The notes beneath the pieces were generated by a model. That model was not told the DNA's origin, did not search any database, and worked only from the letters and a program-made list of their open reading frames with translations. Shown piece after piece: positions 29,076-36,753 of a stretch of DNA of 36,753 nucleotides. Position 1 is the stretch's first letter, and each line of letters begins with the position of its first letter. Source of the stretch: a virus; IMG/VR virus record IMGVR_UViG_3300042564_000835, positions 1 to 36,753 of that record; one strand, written 5' to 3'. Both the position numbers and the translations under genes were made by a program.

Positions 29076-29775
29076 CTAATTGTCCTTTTAGTCTATCCCA
29101 GCACTTGTCCATCTCATCTTTATGCCATTCACTAGCAGCTAATGAGCTTAACCATGCTGTTCTGTCAAAATATGTTAAGTTTTCTATGTCTTTAATGTTA
29201 TTGGATACAGGGTTTGCAGGGCTATAAGGTGAACCTATGACAGGAACACCACGAATAAGTGCTTCTACATCTGCGACACTACCAAAACTCACAATGACAT
29301 GAGCTTTTTCTAATGTTTGTTTAAAGTCACCTTCGCCTTTACGCTTAATGACAATCTTTCTTTCTGTATGTTTTCTAATCTCTTCTACCGTTCTGTCTAA
29401 CCAATTAGAAGTTTGGTAAATATAAGCTATCTTTTCTGGTGGAGGTAACACAACTACGTTTTCACCACTACGATACTCGTGAACTTTAGGTGTTTCTCTA
29501 TCTGATACACGCCAATCTGTGCAATGGTAGTTATTTACACAGAATCTAGCCCATTCTAATTCAGATGACCTGTGAAAGTAGCCATGGTCTATTAGAATAT
29601 AAGGTATGTTTTGTTCTCTACAGGCTATTTGTATCTTATCTGCACCCTGTAAATTACCTACTACAACTGGAATAGACTTACCATCCCATTCTCTTGTTAA
29701 AATACCCTTACAATGCTTTTGCAAGCGTTTTAAGACCTTATCTCTGCGTTCTATGCCACTCAGTATTAACTGCAT
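29062..29775 (-). CDS. GT-B-like / capsule-synthesis-like glycosyltransferase, 237 aa
   Basis: The C-terminal half shows a nucleotide-sugar binding pattern (VIVSFGSVADVEALIRGVPV then GSPYSPANPVS) like polysaccharide transferases of the capsule synthesis type. The N-terminal half has VVVGNLQGADK and IPYILIDHGYF. It is the third gene of a glycosyltransferase block inside the head operon and overlaps its neighbour by 38 nt, so the exact start is uncertain. Confidence 0.62.
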   Translation of the reverse strand: MQLILSGIERRDKVLKRLQKHCKGILTREWDGKSIPVVVGNLQGADKIQIACREQNIPYILIDHGYFHRSSELEWARFCVNNYHCTDWRVSDRETPKVHEYRSGENVVVLPPPEKIAYIYQTSNWLDRTVEEIRKHTERKIVIKRKGEGDFKQTLEKAHVIVSFGSVADVEALIRGVPVIGSPYSPANPVSNNIKDIENLTYFDRTAWLSSLAASEWHKDEMDKCWDRLKGQLDGVY

Positions 29776-30490
29776 CTAAAACCTGTTCTACGGTGATTGC
29801 TTTGCTTTTTAGAAGGCAATGTTGACATACGCTATCATAAGTCCCACATGGCTCTGAACCGTCATGTATATTTCTATGGGTGTCATATCCTAAGTGCCTC
29901 GGTGAAGTAAAACCTGTCCATATCACTACGGAAGGTATGCCTAATGCTGCTGCTGCATGATGTAAACCACCATCTGTGCCTACAAATAACTTTGCTTTGC
30001 TTAATACTTGTAATGCTTCTCTAAAGGTATTTGTTTCTTTCCACTTTGTATATCGTTTTACAGTAACATCACCTAACTGTAGCCATGGTAAGTCATGTTT
30101 AAATAACTCTTCCCAATCATGCCATGCTTTATTAACTGTGTGTGCATAGACTCTTTTAACATTAGGCTCTACTACTATGTAGTCCTTATCTATTTTATCT
30201 ATGACTTCTTGTTCTTGTTCACTAAAGTATATTTCGCCTACTCTAGGCTTATAGTCATCATTGAATAATAACCGACCATTCTTAGTGCCTTTGAGATATG
30301 GTCTATGACCTTGATAGTTTTTAACCCATACTACGTCTGTATCAGAGTTACTAGCCATTCTAGGATTGTTAGCAAATACTTGACCATCCCATGACATTCT
30401 AACGCCATCACCTAACTTAACCTTCTTACCGGTTCTTTCGTGAGCTTCTTTAGCATCACCTGATGCCATTAACCAATCACCAAGTCCCAT
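29738..30490 (-). CDS. GT9-like glycosyltransferase (heptosyltransferase type), 250 aa
   Basis: The opening GLGDWLMASGDAKEA and the segment LFVGTDGGLHHAAAALGIPSV are typical of the GT9 heptosyltransferase fold, followed by a Cys-rich loop (CGTYDSVCQHCLL). In cells GT9 enzymes add heptose to LPS core. Here the acceptor is unknown. It overlaps the TPR protein by 14 nt and clearly acts with it or after it. Confidence 0.76.
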   Translation of the reverse strand: MGLGDWLMASGDAKEAHERTGKKVKLGDGVRMSWDGQVFANNPRMASNSDTDVVWVKNYQGHRPYLKGTKNGRLLFNDDYKPRVGEIYFSEQEQEVIDKIDKDYIVVEPNVKRVYAHTVNKAWHDWEELFKHDLPWLQLGDVTVKRYTKWKETNTFREALQVLSKAKLFVGTDGGLHHAAAALGIPSVVIWTGFTSPRHLGYDTHRNIHDGSEPCGTYDSVCQHCLLKSKAITVEQVLDAVNTEWHRTQR

Positions 30491-31817
30491 TTAACTGTTT
30501 AGCCACTTTATTGATAACTTCTTTCCAAGTATCATTGTCTTGGTAGATAATTCTCATGTGACGATACCAAGGCATACTAGGTTGAGCATAACGCCATTGA
30601 TGCCATGTAGGAACTAGACACCATGTCTTTACTCCCATAGCTGCTGCACAATGTTGAGCAGTTGTATTTACACCTAAGACCATATCACATTCAGCTATTA
30701 ACGCTGCTGTATCATCATAGTCTTTTGCACTTGTTGCAAAATCAAAGTATTTAACACCGTCTAATTTGCGTTCTACGCTATAATCTAAACTGACTATCAC
30801 ATAGTCTTTGAGCTTTAATAATGGTTCTATATCTTCTTGTGTTAGTTCACGACCTTTAGCGTTAGTATGTTTAATACCACCTTTAGTCGTAAGACCTATA
30901 ACTTTCTTACCCCATGAGTCAAATAACCCACGCCACATAGTGCGTCTTTCAGGGTCAGCTTTTAGATAAGGTGTGCCAGGAAAGTCTTTATTCGTATGTC
31001 TAAAGAACTGTGGTAAACCACCTATGGCACATCTGTAATCAAACTTCTTATCTGCTAACCATTCAGGGCTATCTTCTTTACGAGTGCCATGAACTTCTGC
31101 TTCTGGAAAGCTACGTTTAAATAATCCTTCCAGTCTTGGGTCACAGTCTATATAGACTTGCTTACTAGAGCTAATAGCATCAGGAATACAGCTACCATAA
31201 AATATCTCATCACCTAGACCTTGTTCGCCATAGATAATAAGTGTTTTGTCTTTAGTGCCATCCCATCTTATTTCGTCACCATATACCCATTCTTTACGGA
31301 ACTTACCACCTAGTGACTTATGCCATTCTGCCCAACCTTTATCCCATTCACCTTTAGCTAAGTAAGTGTGTGCTAGGTTTAGTTGACCATGTAAGTCGTT
31401 AGGGTTACATTCTAAAGCCATCTTACAGGCTTTCTCTGCATCATCCCATTTAGATGTTTGTACTAGCGTTGCTGCTGCATTAGAATAAGCTAATGCGTAT
31501 GTAGGGTCTAATTCTGCTGACTTTAAGAAATACTTTAGAGCATCTTCATACATGTTTAGTTCATGTGCTGCACGACCTAGTGATGTCCATATAGCTTTAT
31601 TGCCTGGCATCTCTTGTAATGCTCTACGGAAGAACTGATATGCAAATGCAGGCTTATCGCCCATTAACCAGATATAACCTAAGAAGTTTAATGTAGCGGC
31701 TTCATTAGGATATTCTTCTAATACAGAATATATAAGTGGTAATGCTTCGTCATACTTTTCCTGATTGATAAGGTCATGTATGGCTAATTGTATCTTTTGT
31801 ATTTCTTGTTTATCCAT
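30477..31817 (-). CDS. TPR repeat protein fused to GT9-like glycosyltransferase, 446 aa
   Basis: Residues about 15-170 contain four to five tetratricopeptide repeats (for example ATLNFLGYIWLMGDKPAFAY and AYSNAAATLVQTSKWDDAEK). From about 190 a transferase domain begins (TLIIYGEQGLGDEIFYGSCI) and has VLGVNTTAQHCAAAMGVKTW near its end, equivalent to the GT9 sugar-nucleotide site. TPR-transferase fusions often glycosylate proteins, as O-GlcNAc transferase does. A virion protein is therefore a possible acceptor. Confidence 0.8.
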   Translation of the reverse strand: MDKQEIQKIQLAIHDLINQEKYDEALPLIYSVLEEYPNEAATLNFLGYIWLMGDKPAFAYQFFRRALQEMPGNKAIWTSLGRAAHELNMYEDALKYFLKSAELDPTYALAYSNAAATLVQTSKWDDAEKACKMALECNPNDLHGQLNLAHTYLAKGEWDKGWAEWHKSLGGKFRKEWVYGDEIRWDGTKDKTLIIYGEQGLGDEIFYGSCIPDAISSSKQVYIDCDPRLEGLFKRSFPEAEVHGTRKEDSPEWLADKKFDYRCAIGGLPQFFRHTNKDFPGTPYLKADPERRTMWRGLFDSWGKKVIGLTTKGGIKHTNAKGRELTQEDIEPLLKLKDYVIVSLDYSVERKLDGVKYFDFATSAKDYDDTAALIAECDMVLGVNTTAQHCAAAMGVKTWCLVPTWHQWRYAQPSMPWYRHMRIIYQDNDTWKEVINKVAKQLNGTW

Positions 31818-32133
31818 TCTTTGTTGTCAACTTGAGATATGGATAGTTTTCGTTTATTTCTTTTATGAGTTCTTTAGTTTGGTGTGGGTTATACATATCT
31901 ATACCCTTTTGCTTTAACTGCATTTCCACTACAGGTGGAATACTAGCAAAGTGCGCCCATTCTTCTTGAACGCCCTTATTCCAAATTTCAGGGTTATCTC
32001 TTGCTTCTTTAATCTTGTCTAACATGCCACTCAAGTCTTGAGTAGAGGTTAGGTAGTATGTATCTTTAGCTGGGTCATAGTCAAAGTACTGACTTACACC
32101 TGTTACGCTATTGTGGTCAAATAATATTGGCAT
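31810..32133 (-). CDS. Conserved protein after the capsid gene, 107 aa
   Basis: MPILFDHNSVTGVSQYFDYD and WAHFASIPPVVEMQLKQKGI resemble a small protein found directly downstream of the capsid gene in many aquatic podoviruses. Function is unknown, probably head-related. No clear ribosome site is seen; it starts just after the hairpin at 32149-32168, which could affect its translation. Confidence 0.62.
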   Translation of the reverse strand: MPILFDHNSVTGVSQYFDYDPAKDTYYLTSTQDLSGMLDKIKEARDNPEIWNKGVQEEWAHFASIPPVVEMQLKQKGIDMYNPHQTKELIKEINENYPYLKLTTKNG

Positions 32134-32148
32134 AATAAAAATACAACA

Positions 32149-32168
32149 GAGGGAAAATTAATTCCCTC
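32149..32168 (-). terminator. Hairpin after the capsid gene, probable terminator
   Basis: GAGGGAA and TTCCCTC form a perfect 7-bp stem with a 6-nt loop. On the minus strand a TATTTTTATT tract follows after six bases. It would lower expression of genes after the capsid gene, whose product is needed in great excess. Confidence 0.6.
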
Positions 32169-32188
32169 CATTATATCATATCTAATTA

Positions 32189-33142
32189 CTAAGCACCTAC
32201 GTTTTGAATCTTAGCATGTGCATCTGGGTTTTGAACCACAAGTGCGTACTCTGCTGTCAATAGGTATTTAGTTGAGTCACCAGTCTTAGCAAGTTCTTCT
32301 TTGCTTAAAGGACGTAGTGAAGCTAAACCAACATAGCCTGGGTCAATACATAGAACTGCTTGGTCACGCATGAAACGGTCAAGTTTCACAGTATGATTAC
32401 CGAAGTCAGAAACGTAAACGTCTGCTGCACCAGTAATTGAAGCCTGTGCTTTAACTTGTACGTCTACAAACTTAGTAGCAATACCAGCAAAGCCAGAGAA
32501 ACGTGACTTGTTAGTTGCTGACATAAGGATTGTTGATGGCTCGCCACCATCTGTCCAAGCTAATTGTAAAGCTGACTTTAAGTCTGCTTCAATGAATGTT
32601 ACTGAAGTACCGTCTGTAGGAGCTGCAACAATACCGTTTACGAAGCCAGGTGTTGTACCTGCTGTAGAACCTGTAGCAATTACTCGGTTAGTAATCCAAG
32701 ATTCAATACCTGCTGATGTACGAGCTGTTGCTGGTCCACCTGCTGATGATGCTTGGTTACGTACTAAAGCAAACTCCATGTCACGTTTCATTTCTTTACC
32801 AGCTTTCATAAGTTGGTAAGCAACTTCAGACTTACGACCATACTTACGTACTACGTCATATGTGTTTGAAATTTGAACTGTTTTGCGTGAGATTTGAGTA
32901 TAGTTGCCTAATACTGTTGTTGCTGCTAATGTTGAGAATGAAGCGTCATCACCTTCAACTGAAGCGTTAGTAGCTGCTGCTGCTAATGCGTCTGTTTGCC
33001 ATTGATGGTAAGTTTGACCTGCTGACATTCTTTTTGCCATTGATAACAATGGTGTGTCTTCTGGAGAAATATCAAAAATGATATCTTCAAATGACTCTGC
33101 TATACCTTTACCGGTATAACTATTGGTTGCTGATGCTGGCAT
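32189..33142 (-). CDS. Major capsid protein (SU10/DUF5309 type), 317 aa
   Basis: NSYTGKGIAESFEDIIFDIS, PEDTPLLSMAKRMSAGQTYH and EWQTD-like HQWQTDALAA form the signature of the SU10-type capsid family (DUF5309), an HK97-fold shell protein. GSTAGTTPGFVNGIVA and VDVYVSDFGNHTVKLDRF-like segments belong to the A-domain. It follows the scaffold gene and is followed by a hairpin. AAAGGA precedes the ATG. Confidence 0.9.
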   Translation of the reverse strand: MPASATNSYTGKGIAESFEDIIFDISPEDTPLLSMAKRMSAGQTYHQWQTDALAAAATNASVEGDDASFSTLAATTVLGNYTQISRKTVQISNTYDVVRKYGRKSEVAYQLMKAGKEMKRDMEFALVRNQASSAGGPATARTSAGIESWITNRVIATGSTAGTTPGFVNGIVAAPTDGTSVTFIEADLKSALQLAWTDGGEPSTILMSATNKSRFSGFAGIATKFVDVQVKAQASITGAADVYVSDFGNHTVKLDRFMRDQAVLCIDPGYVGLASLRPLSKEELAKTGDSTKYLLTAEYALVVQNPDAHAKIQNVGA

Positions 33143-33163
33143 GATTATTTTTTCCTTTGTAAA

Positions 33164-34153
33164 TTAAAGCATGTTTTCTATAAGTTTTTGAGCTGCATCT
33201 GACTTACCTGTTTTACGTAATGACTCACGTAATTGACGGTGGTTAGAATTAGCTTCCGCTTTAGTATCTTTAGAACCAGGTTTCACTACTGGTTTAGCAC
33301 TTGATACTTTTTTCTTTACAGTAGAATTCTGTTGAAGTTTTCGCCATTGCATAGCGTCATGCAATACCTTTACGTGACGAGGGTCAACAATTGAATTGAG
33401 TTCGGCATCTGAAAAACCATAATCCTTGCCAGTAGATAACAATGCTTGGTTAGTCTCAGGACTCCAATTTGGTATCTCTTTTGCTAGAATTTCTTTTCCT
33501 TTTGCTATCTTCTCAGACATCAATTGCGTTTGCTTCTGAACGACTTGTTGCTTTTTGGCTTCAAACTGTGAAACAAGTTGACTACGTTCTTGCTGTAGTT
33601 GGTTGTATGTAAAGAAAAGTTTTTGTGCTTCCACAAAGTCATTATCAGACAATTGTTGCCAATTCACGTTTGCATATTGGTTTAATTGTTGGTCTAATGA
33701 TGTGATTTTTGCTACATCTTCAATTAAGACATTGTTAAGTTGCATCTGCTCTTGAAAGGCTTGCTCTTGAGCTTTTATACTCTCAGCATAGGCTTCTAGC
33801 TCTTTGCGTTGTTCTGCTACTTGTTGTGTCTTTTGCGTGTAGTCTAAGCCTTGTTGAGCTAATGCTACTACTTCGTCTAGTGGTTTCTCAACATCTTCAC
33901 CATTGACTTTAAGTTTAAGGATAGCAGGAACTTCATCTTGCGACTGTTCTTCTTCCTCAGCTTCGTCATCTGATTCTTCTGTTGCTTCTTCTTCAGTCTC
34001 TACTTCATCAGTAGTTTCTTCAGCTTCAGCCTCTAGTGGTGTTTGTTCTTCTTCGTCTTGAAGTTCAGGTGGTTTAACATCTGACTCAACACTATCACCA
34101 AGCATAGTCTCTAACCGACTTTGTGGTGACTGTTCTGCGACTTGGTCACTCAT
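33164..34153 (-). CDS. Scaffolding protein, 329 aa
   Basis: The first 100 residues are extremely acidic (EEEATEESDDEAEEEEQSQD), followed by a long coiled coil rich in Gln (QQLNQYANVNWQQL, QLQQERSQLVSQFEAK) and a basic C-terminus (KPVVKPGSKDTKAEA, then RQLRESLRKTG). Acidic body and basic tail that touches the capsid protein is typical of scaffolds. It lies directly before the capsid gene. Confidence 0.82.
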   Translation of the reverse strand: MSDQVAEQSPQSRLETMLGDSVESDVKPPELQDEEEQTPLEAEAEETTDEVETEEEATEESDDEAEEEEQSQDEVPAILKLKVNGEDVEKPLDEVVALAQQGLDYTQKTQQVAEQRKELEAYAESIKAQEQAFQEQMQLNNVLIEDVAKITSLDQQLNQYANVNWQQLSDNDFVEAQKLFFTYNQLQQERSQLVSQFEAKKQQVVQKQTQLMSEKIAKGKEILAKEIPNWSPETNQALLSTGKDYGFSDAELNSIVDPRHVKVLHDAMQWRKLQQNSTVKKKVSSAKPVVKPGSKDTKAEANSNHRQLRESLRKTGKSDAAQKLIENML

Positions 34154-34180
34154 AGTTTTATTTCCTTGAAATTAGACAAT

Positions 34181-34205
34181 AAAAAAACCTACCGAAGTAG
34201 GCTTT
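34181..34205 (-). terminator. Intrinsic terminator with UUCG loop before scaffold gene
   Basis: Minus-strand GCCTAC TTCG GTAGGT followed by seven T is nearly the same design as the terminator at 3400-3423. It divides the packaging/portal genes from the scaffold/capsid genes in the middle of the late operon, with no clear promoter after it. Confidence 0.85.
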
Positions 34206-34219
34206 AAGTGGGCTTGTCC

Positions 34220-34492
34220 TTACCCAAATATCTTAAACTTAGGTCTGTCCGTTTGGATAGCTGCTAACTTACCTGTGTGCATCACGTCAGTAAGTTGCTT
34301 GTTAATTTGGTTTAGTAGTTGTAGTGCTATTACTAATTTGTTATGTGTCTTCTCATCACCTAGTGGACTGTTAGCCATACTAGCAATAAGACTTTCTCTT
34401 ACCTTATCCATAGCTTCTTTGTAGATAGGGTTATCTAATATCTGTGATGCTTGTTCACCACGTTTAACTTCTTCTAATGACTTATCCGCCAT
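34220..34492 (-). CDS. Small head-associated protein, 90 aa
   Basis: MADKSLEEVKRGEQASQILD, then DKVRESLIASMANSPLG and ALQLLNQINKQL are features of a small conserved helical protein found between portal and scaffold in aquatic podoviruses. Function is unknown. It overlaps the portal by 11 nt and precedes a terminator. Confidence 0.65.
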   Translation of the reverse strand: MADKSLEEVKRGEQASQILDNPIYKEAMDKVRESLIASMANSPLGDEKTHNKLVIALQLLNQINKQLTDVMHTGKLAAIQTDRPKFKIFG

Positions 34493-36485
34493 ACATCATC
34501 CCTGATTGTGCTTTGATTTGTGCGATAGCTAAATCAGTCTCAGCTTTTAATTGTGCCTTGAAGCGTTCTAGTTCTGCTTGAGCTGCTATCTTTTCACGTT
34601 CAATTATAACATCATTCTGTGAACGTACTTGCTCTTGTTGTAGTTGAGCTTGAGCTTTTTGTTGTTCAATTTGCAACTGACCTTGCACCATAATCTCTGC
34701 TTCAGAAGGCTTGTCTTGTTGACCTTCTTGCTCAGGTGTATTAGCTGGATTAACCCAGAACTCTTCAGGGTTCTTAAAGCCTGCATTCTGTGTAAGTTTA
34801 GCTAATGCGTTATATATCTTTTCAGGGTTAGTTAAGCCAACAGCAATAGCTTCTTTTTGCATATTTAAGATAGATGTTAAGTGAACCAATTGTTGGTCTT
34901 TATTACCTGCACCTAAGCCTACAGAGATAGATAAGTCTTTACGAGCTTTCCATTCTCTAGGGTCTACTTCTACCCATTTGTTACGTAGACGAATAATGTC
35001 TGGTTTAGTAAGTGTTGTTCTAACTAAATGATGCACAAGTTTAAATAACTCTTTAACGCCTGTCTCTGCAAATGTTCTAGCTACTAACTCAATACGTTGT
35101 TGAGACGCATTCATAATCTGTGCTACACCAGTAGCTGTCTTATTAAGACTGTTAGAGTCTAAGCCTTGGTTGTAAGCTGTGATACCTGTTCTCTTCTCTT
35201 TCATAGAGTCCATGTATTCAACCATACCGAATGATGATGCTGGTAGTGGTGGATGTGATAAAGGCATAATGCCTGAACCTGGGTCACCTTCTACACGAAC
35301 AATACCACCTGGACGTGACGTTAGCATATCGTCTAGGTTTACTCTGTCAGATATTGCATAACGACCATTGTTAGCTAGATACATATTATCTAACTGACCA
35401 CGAATAAGTGTTGACTTAATTAACTGAATGTCCATAGTCAAGTCAGCATAAGAACGACCAATATGTCTATGTGGCATTATCATAGGTGTGATACATGCGA
35501 AAGGTACATACTCACATTTCTCTTTATAAAGAACTGTGTTACCTAATACGACTACTCTATATCTTTCACCATCTAACTTAATGTATGTGTCTTTAACGAG
35601 TGCTTCTTGTGACTCAATAGCTCTATCATATTCTTCATCATAAATATCACGAGCATTAGACTCTTCTTCAAAAGTGTCTCGTAGGTCTGACATAATAGAC
35701 TTGATGTATTCTAATGGCTTGTCAAACGTTTCAGCAATGTCAGCTAACTGCATAACTTCTCTGTGTTGAACAAACTTAGCATCTTGTAGGTTAGGACCTG
35801 ATACCTCTACAGATATCATCATGTTTTCAGGTGCTACGTTATCAATGTATATTTCAGTCTTGCTTTCTGTAACCTTGAGCTTAACGTCATGTAACATAGG
35901 TTGCATAACTGTAGCTGGGTCTACACCATTCATAGCTGCTTGTTGATAGACAACATCCATGTTGACACTTGGGTCAGGGTAACCAGTATGCTCTAATACT
36001 TCTGTATTCTCATCTGAAGCCAACATTTGAAGTTGGGCGTCTGTCAACCCCTTGTATTCGTATTCTTCTTCTTCCTCTTCTTCTTCGGCATATACTTTTA
36101 CATAACCGTTCTTAGATAGTAATGCGTCTTTAAACCATACATAGAATACTTTGAAACCTTCGTTCTTTTCCATAACGACATGGTTTACATAATCTGTTTC
36201 TTGGTCTGCTGCTTCTTGGTCTTCAGGACCTTTAGGGTCAAACTGAACAACCTTATCACCGGCTACAAAGACTTTTAAAAGCTGAGGGAGAGCTGACTCA
36301 ATAGTATCTTGAACGTCATACGATACAACTTGTGAACGACCTTCTTCTTCGTTACCGAATGGTTGTCCTAGGTAATAGTCAATCGCTTCTGCTCTATCAT
36401 TAGACAATGCACTATCATTTACACCATAGGCTATATTCTCTTGAGCCTCTATCTGTGCAATTATTTCCATGTCTTCTATATTCAT
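34482..36485 (-). CDS. Portal protein (P22-like), 667 aa
   Basis: The 12-subunit portal ring is the gate for packaging and tail attachment. DDYYLGQPFG-like AIDYYLGQPFGNEEEGRSQV, then LPQLLKVFVAGDKVVQF and FVPCITPMIMPHRHIGRSYA-like segments are characteristic of the P22-type portal family. A run of acidic residues (Glu135-143 region) lies in the wing. The last 80 residues are a Gln/Ala coiled coil (LQIEQQKAQAQLQQEQ), like the P22 barrel. Start ATG 36485 overlaps the terL stop (TAATG). Confidence 0.92.
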   Translation of the reverse strand: MNIEDMEIIAQIEAQENIAYGVNDSALSNDRAEAIDYYLGQPFGNEEEGRSQVVSYDVQDTIESALPQLLKVFVAGDKVVQFDPKGPEDQEAADQETDYVNHVVMEKNEGFKVFYVWFKDALLSKNGYVKVYAEEEEEEEEYEYKGLTDAQLQMLASDENTEVLEHTGYPDPSVNMDVVYQQAAMNGVDPATVMQPMLHDVKLKVTESKTEIYIDNVAPENMMISVEVSGPNLQDAKFVQHREVMQLADIAETFDKPLEYIKSIMSDLRDTFEEESNARDIYDEEYDRAIESQEALVKDTYIKLDGERYRVVVLGNTVLYKEKCEYVPFACITPMIMPHRHIGRSYADLTMDIQLIKSTLIRGQLDNMYLANNGRYAISDRVNLDDMLTSRPGGIVRVEGDPGSGIMPLSHPPLPASSFGMVEYMDSMKEKRTGITAYNQGLDSNSLNKTATGVAQIMNASQQRIELVARTFAETGVKELFKLVHHLVRTTLTKPDIIRLRNKWVEVDPREWKARKDLSISVGLGAGNKDQQLVHLTSILNMQKEAIAVGLTNPEKIYNALAKLTQNAGFKNPEEFWVNPANTPEQEGQQDKPSEAEIMVQGQLQIEQQKAQAQLQQEQVRSQNDVIIEREKIAAQAELERFKAQLKAETDLAIAQIKAQSGMMYGG

Positions 36486-36753
36486 TAAACAATTCCTCTA
36501 TTTGTATATTGTATTTTCTCTTTGCTCCATGACTCGTTCTTCATAGACTCAATAGAGGTACATAAATATCTGAACGCATCTGCTCCATGAGAGAACTCAT
36601 CATGCAATGGTGCACCAGGTTCGTTGGTTGCAGAGTTTATACTTCTGCGATAATTCTTTAAACATTCAACAAGTCTTTGTGCTGACTTATCAAAGTATAT
36701 ACGGTGGAAGTTCATACGTGCTAACTTAATACCAGACTCTATGTCTGCTTTAG
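36249..36753. repeat. Right copy of near-identical 505-bp terminal overlap
   Basis: This is the partner of 1-505. Nine of the 13 mismatches lie within 22 bases (36590-36611), all but one silent. True terminal repeats of one molecule would be identical, so this is better read as an overlap between two variants. Confidence 0.93.
36485..36753 (-). CDS. terL: Terminase large subunit, C-terminal fragment (second copy)
   Basis: The last 89 codons of TerL, cut by the window edge. Compared with 237-505 the protein differs only by Phe for Tyr in HDEFSHGADAF, although there are ten base changes in this stretch including the stop codon. It is the same gene as 237-1493 on a circular map, from a slightly different variant. 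Confidence 0.92.
   Translation of the reverse strand, partial: KADIESGIKLARMNFHRIYFDKSAQRLVECLKNYRRSINSATNEPGAPLHDEFSHGADAFRYLCTSIESMKNESWSKEKIQYTNRGIV

Overview
This window looks like one complete genome, about 36.2 kb, of a small AT-rich, strictly lytic tailed phage with podovirus-type morphology. The last 505 bases repeat the first 505 with 13 mismatches, so the map closes into a circle but its two ends come from slightly different variants. I see no integrase, repressor, tRNA, CRISPR array, phage RNA polymerase or DNA polymerase. The capsid protein (SU10/DUF5309 type), P22-like portal, gp10-like tail protein, large fibre block and several small proteins resemble HTVC010P-like aquatic phages. 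To my knowledge that group includes phages of SAR11 and of the methylotrophs OM43/LD28. A pqqA gene (minus strand, 10589-10660) points to a PQQ-making host, so a freshwater or marine methylotroph of the Methylophilaceae is my best inference.

Layout. A 5.8 kb plus-strand island (6985-12752) is surrounded by minus-strand genes. Divergent transcription starts near 6873-6984 and converges near 12823-12835. The plus island carries a nucleotide cassette (MazG-like pyrophosphohydrolase, a thymidylate-synthase-fold enzyme with the Asp typical of dCMP hydroxymethylases, dCMP deaminase), a recombination cassette (ERF annealing protein, YqaJ-type exonuclease, SSB-like protein), a SleB-like hydrolase and small proteins. 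The 23-residue PqqA gene lies inside the island on the opposite strand.

The minus strand, read from 6872 downward, has a small basic DNA-binding protein, a replication initiator, an AT-rich iteron region that may be the origin, a zinc-finger primase fragment, a DnaB/T7-type helicase, NinB, a YbcO-like nuclease and a Q-like antiterminator. Immediately after Q come a consensus sigma70 promoter, a predicted RNA of about 64 nt and a strong UUCG-hairpin terminator. This has the order of lambda Q-pR'-tR'. The late genes follow: small basic proteins, a glycosyltransferase, TerS, TerL, then across the circle junction portal, scaffold, capsid, a cluster of TPR/GT9-type glycosyltransferases, adaptor, fibres, tail nozzle, internal virion proteins, lysis genes and a DnaQ-like exonuclease.

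How it works together (inference). Host sigma70 RNA polymerase transcribes early genes. The phage supplies helicase, initiator and recombination proteins but borrows host DNA polymerase. The nucleotide enzymes may divert dCMP to a modified cytosine. PqqA may raise the supply of PQQ for host methanol oxidation. Q lets RNA polymerase read through terminators into one very long late operon.
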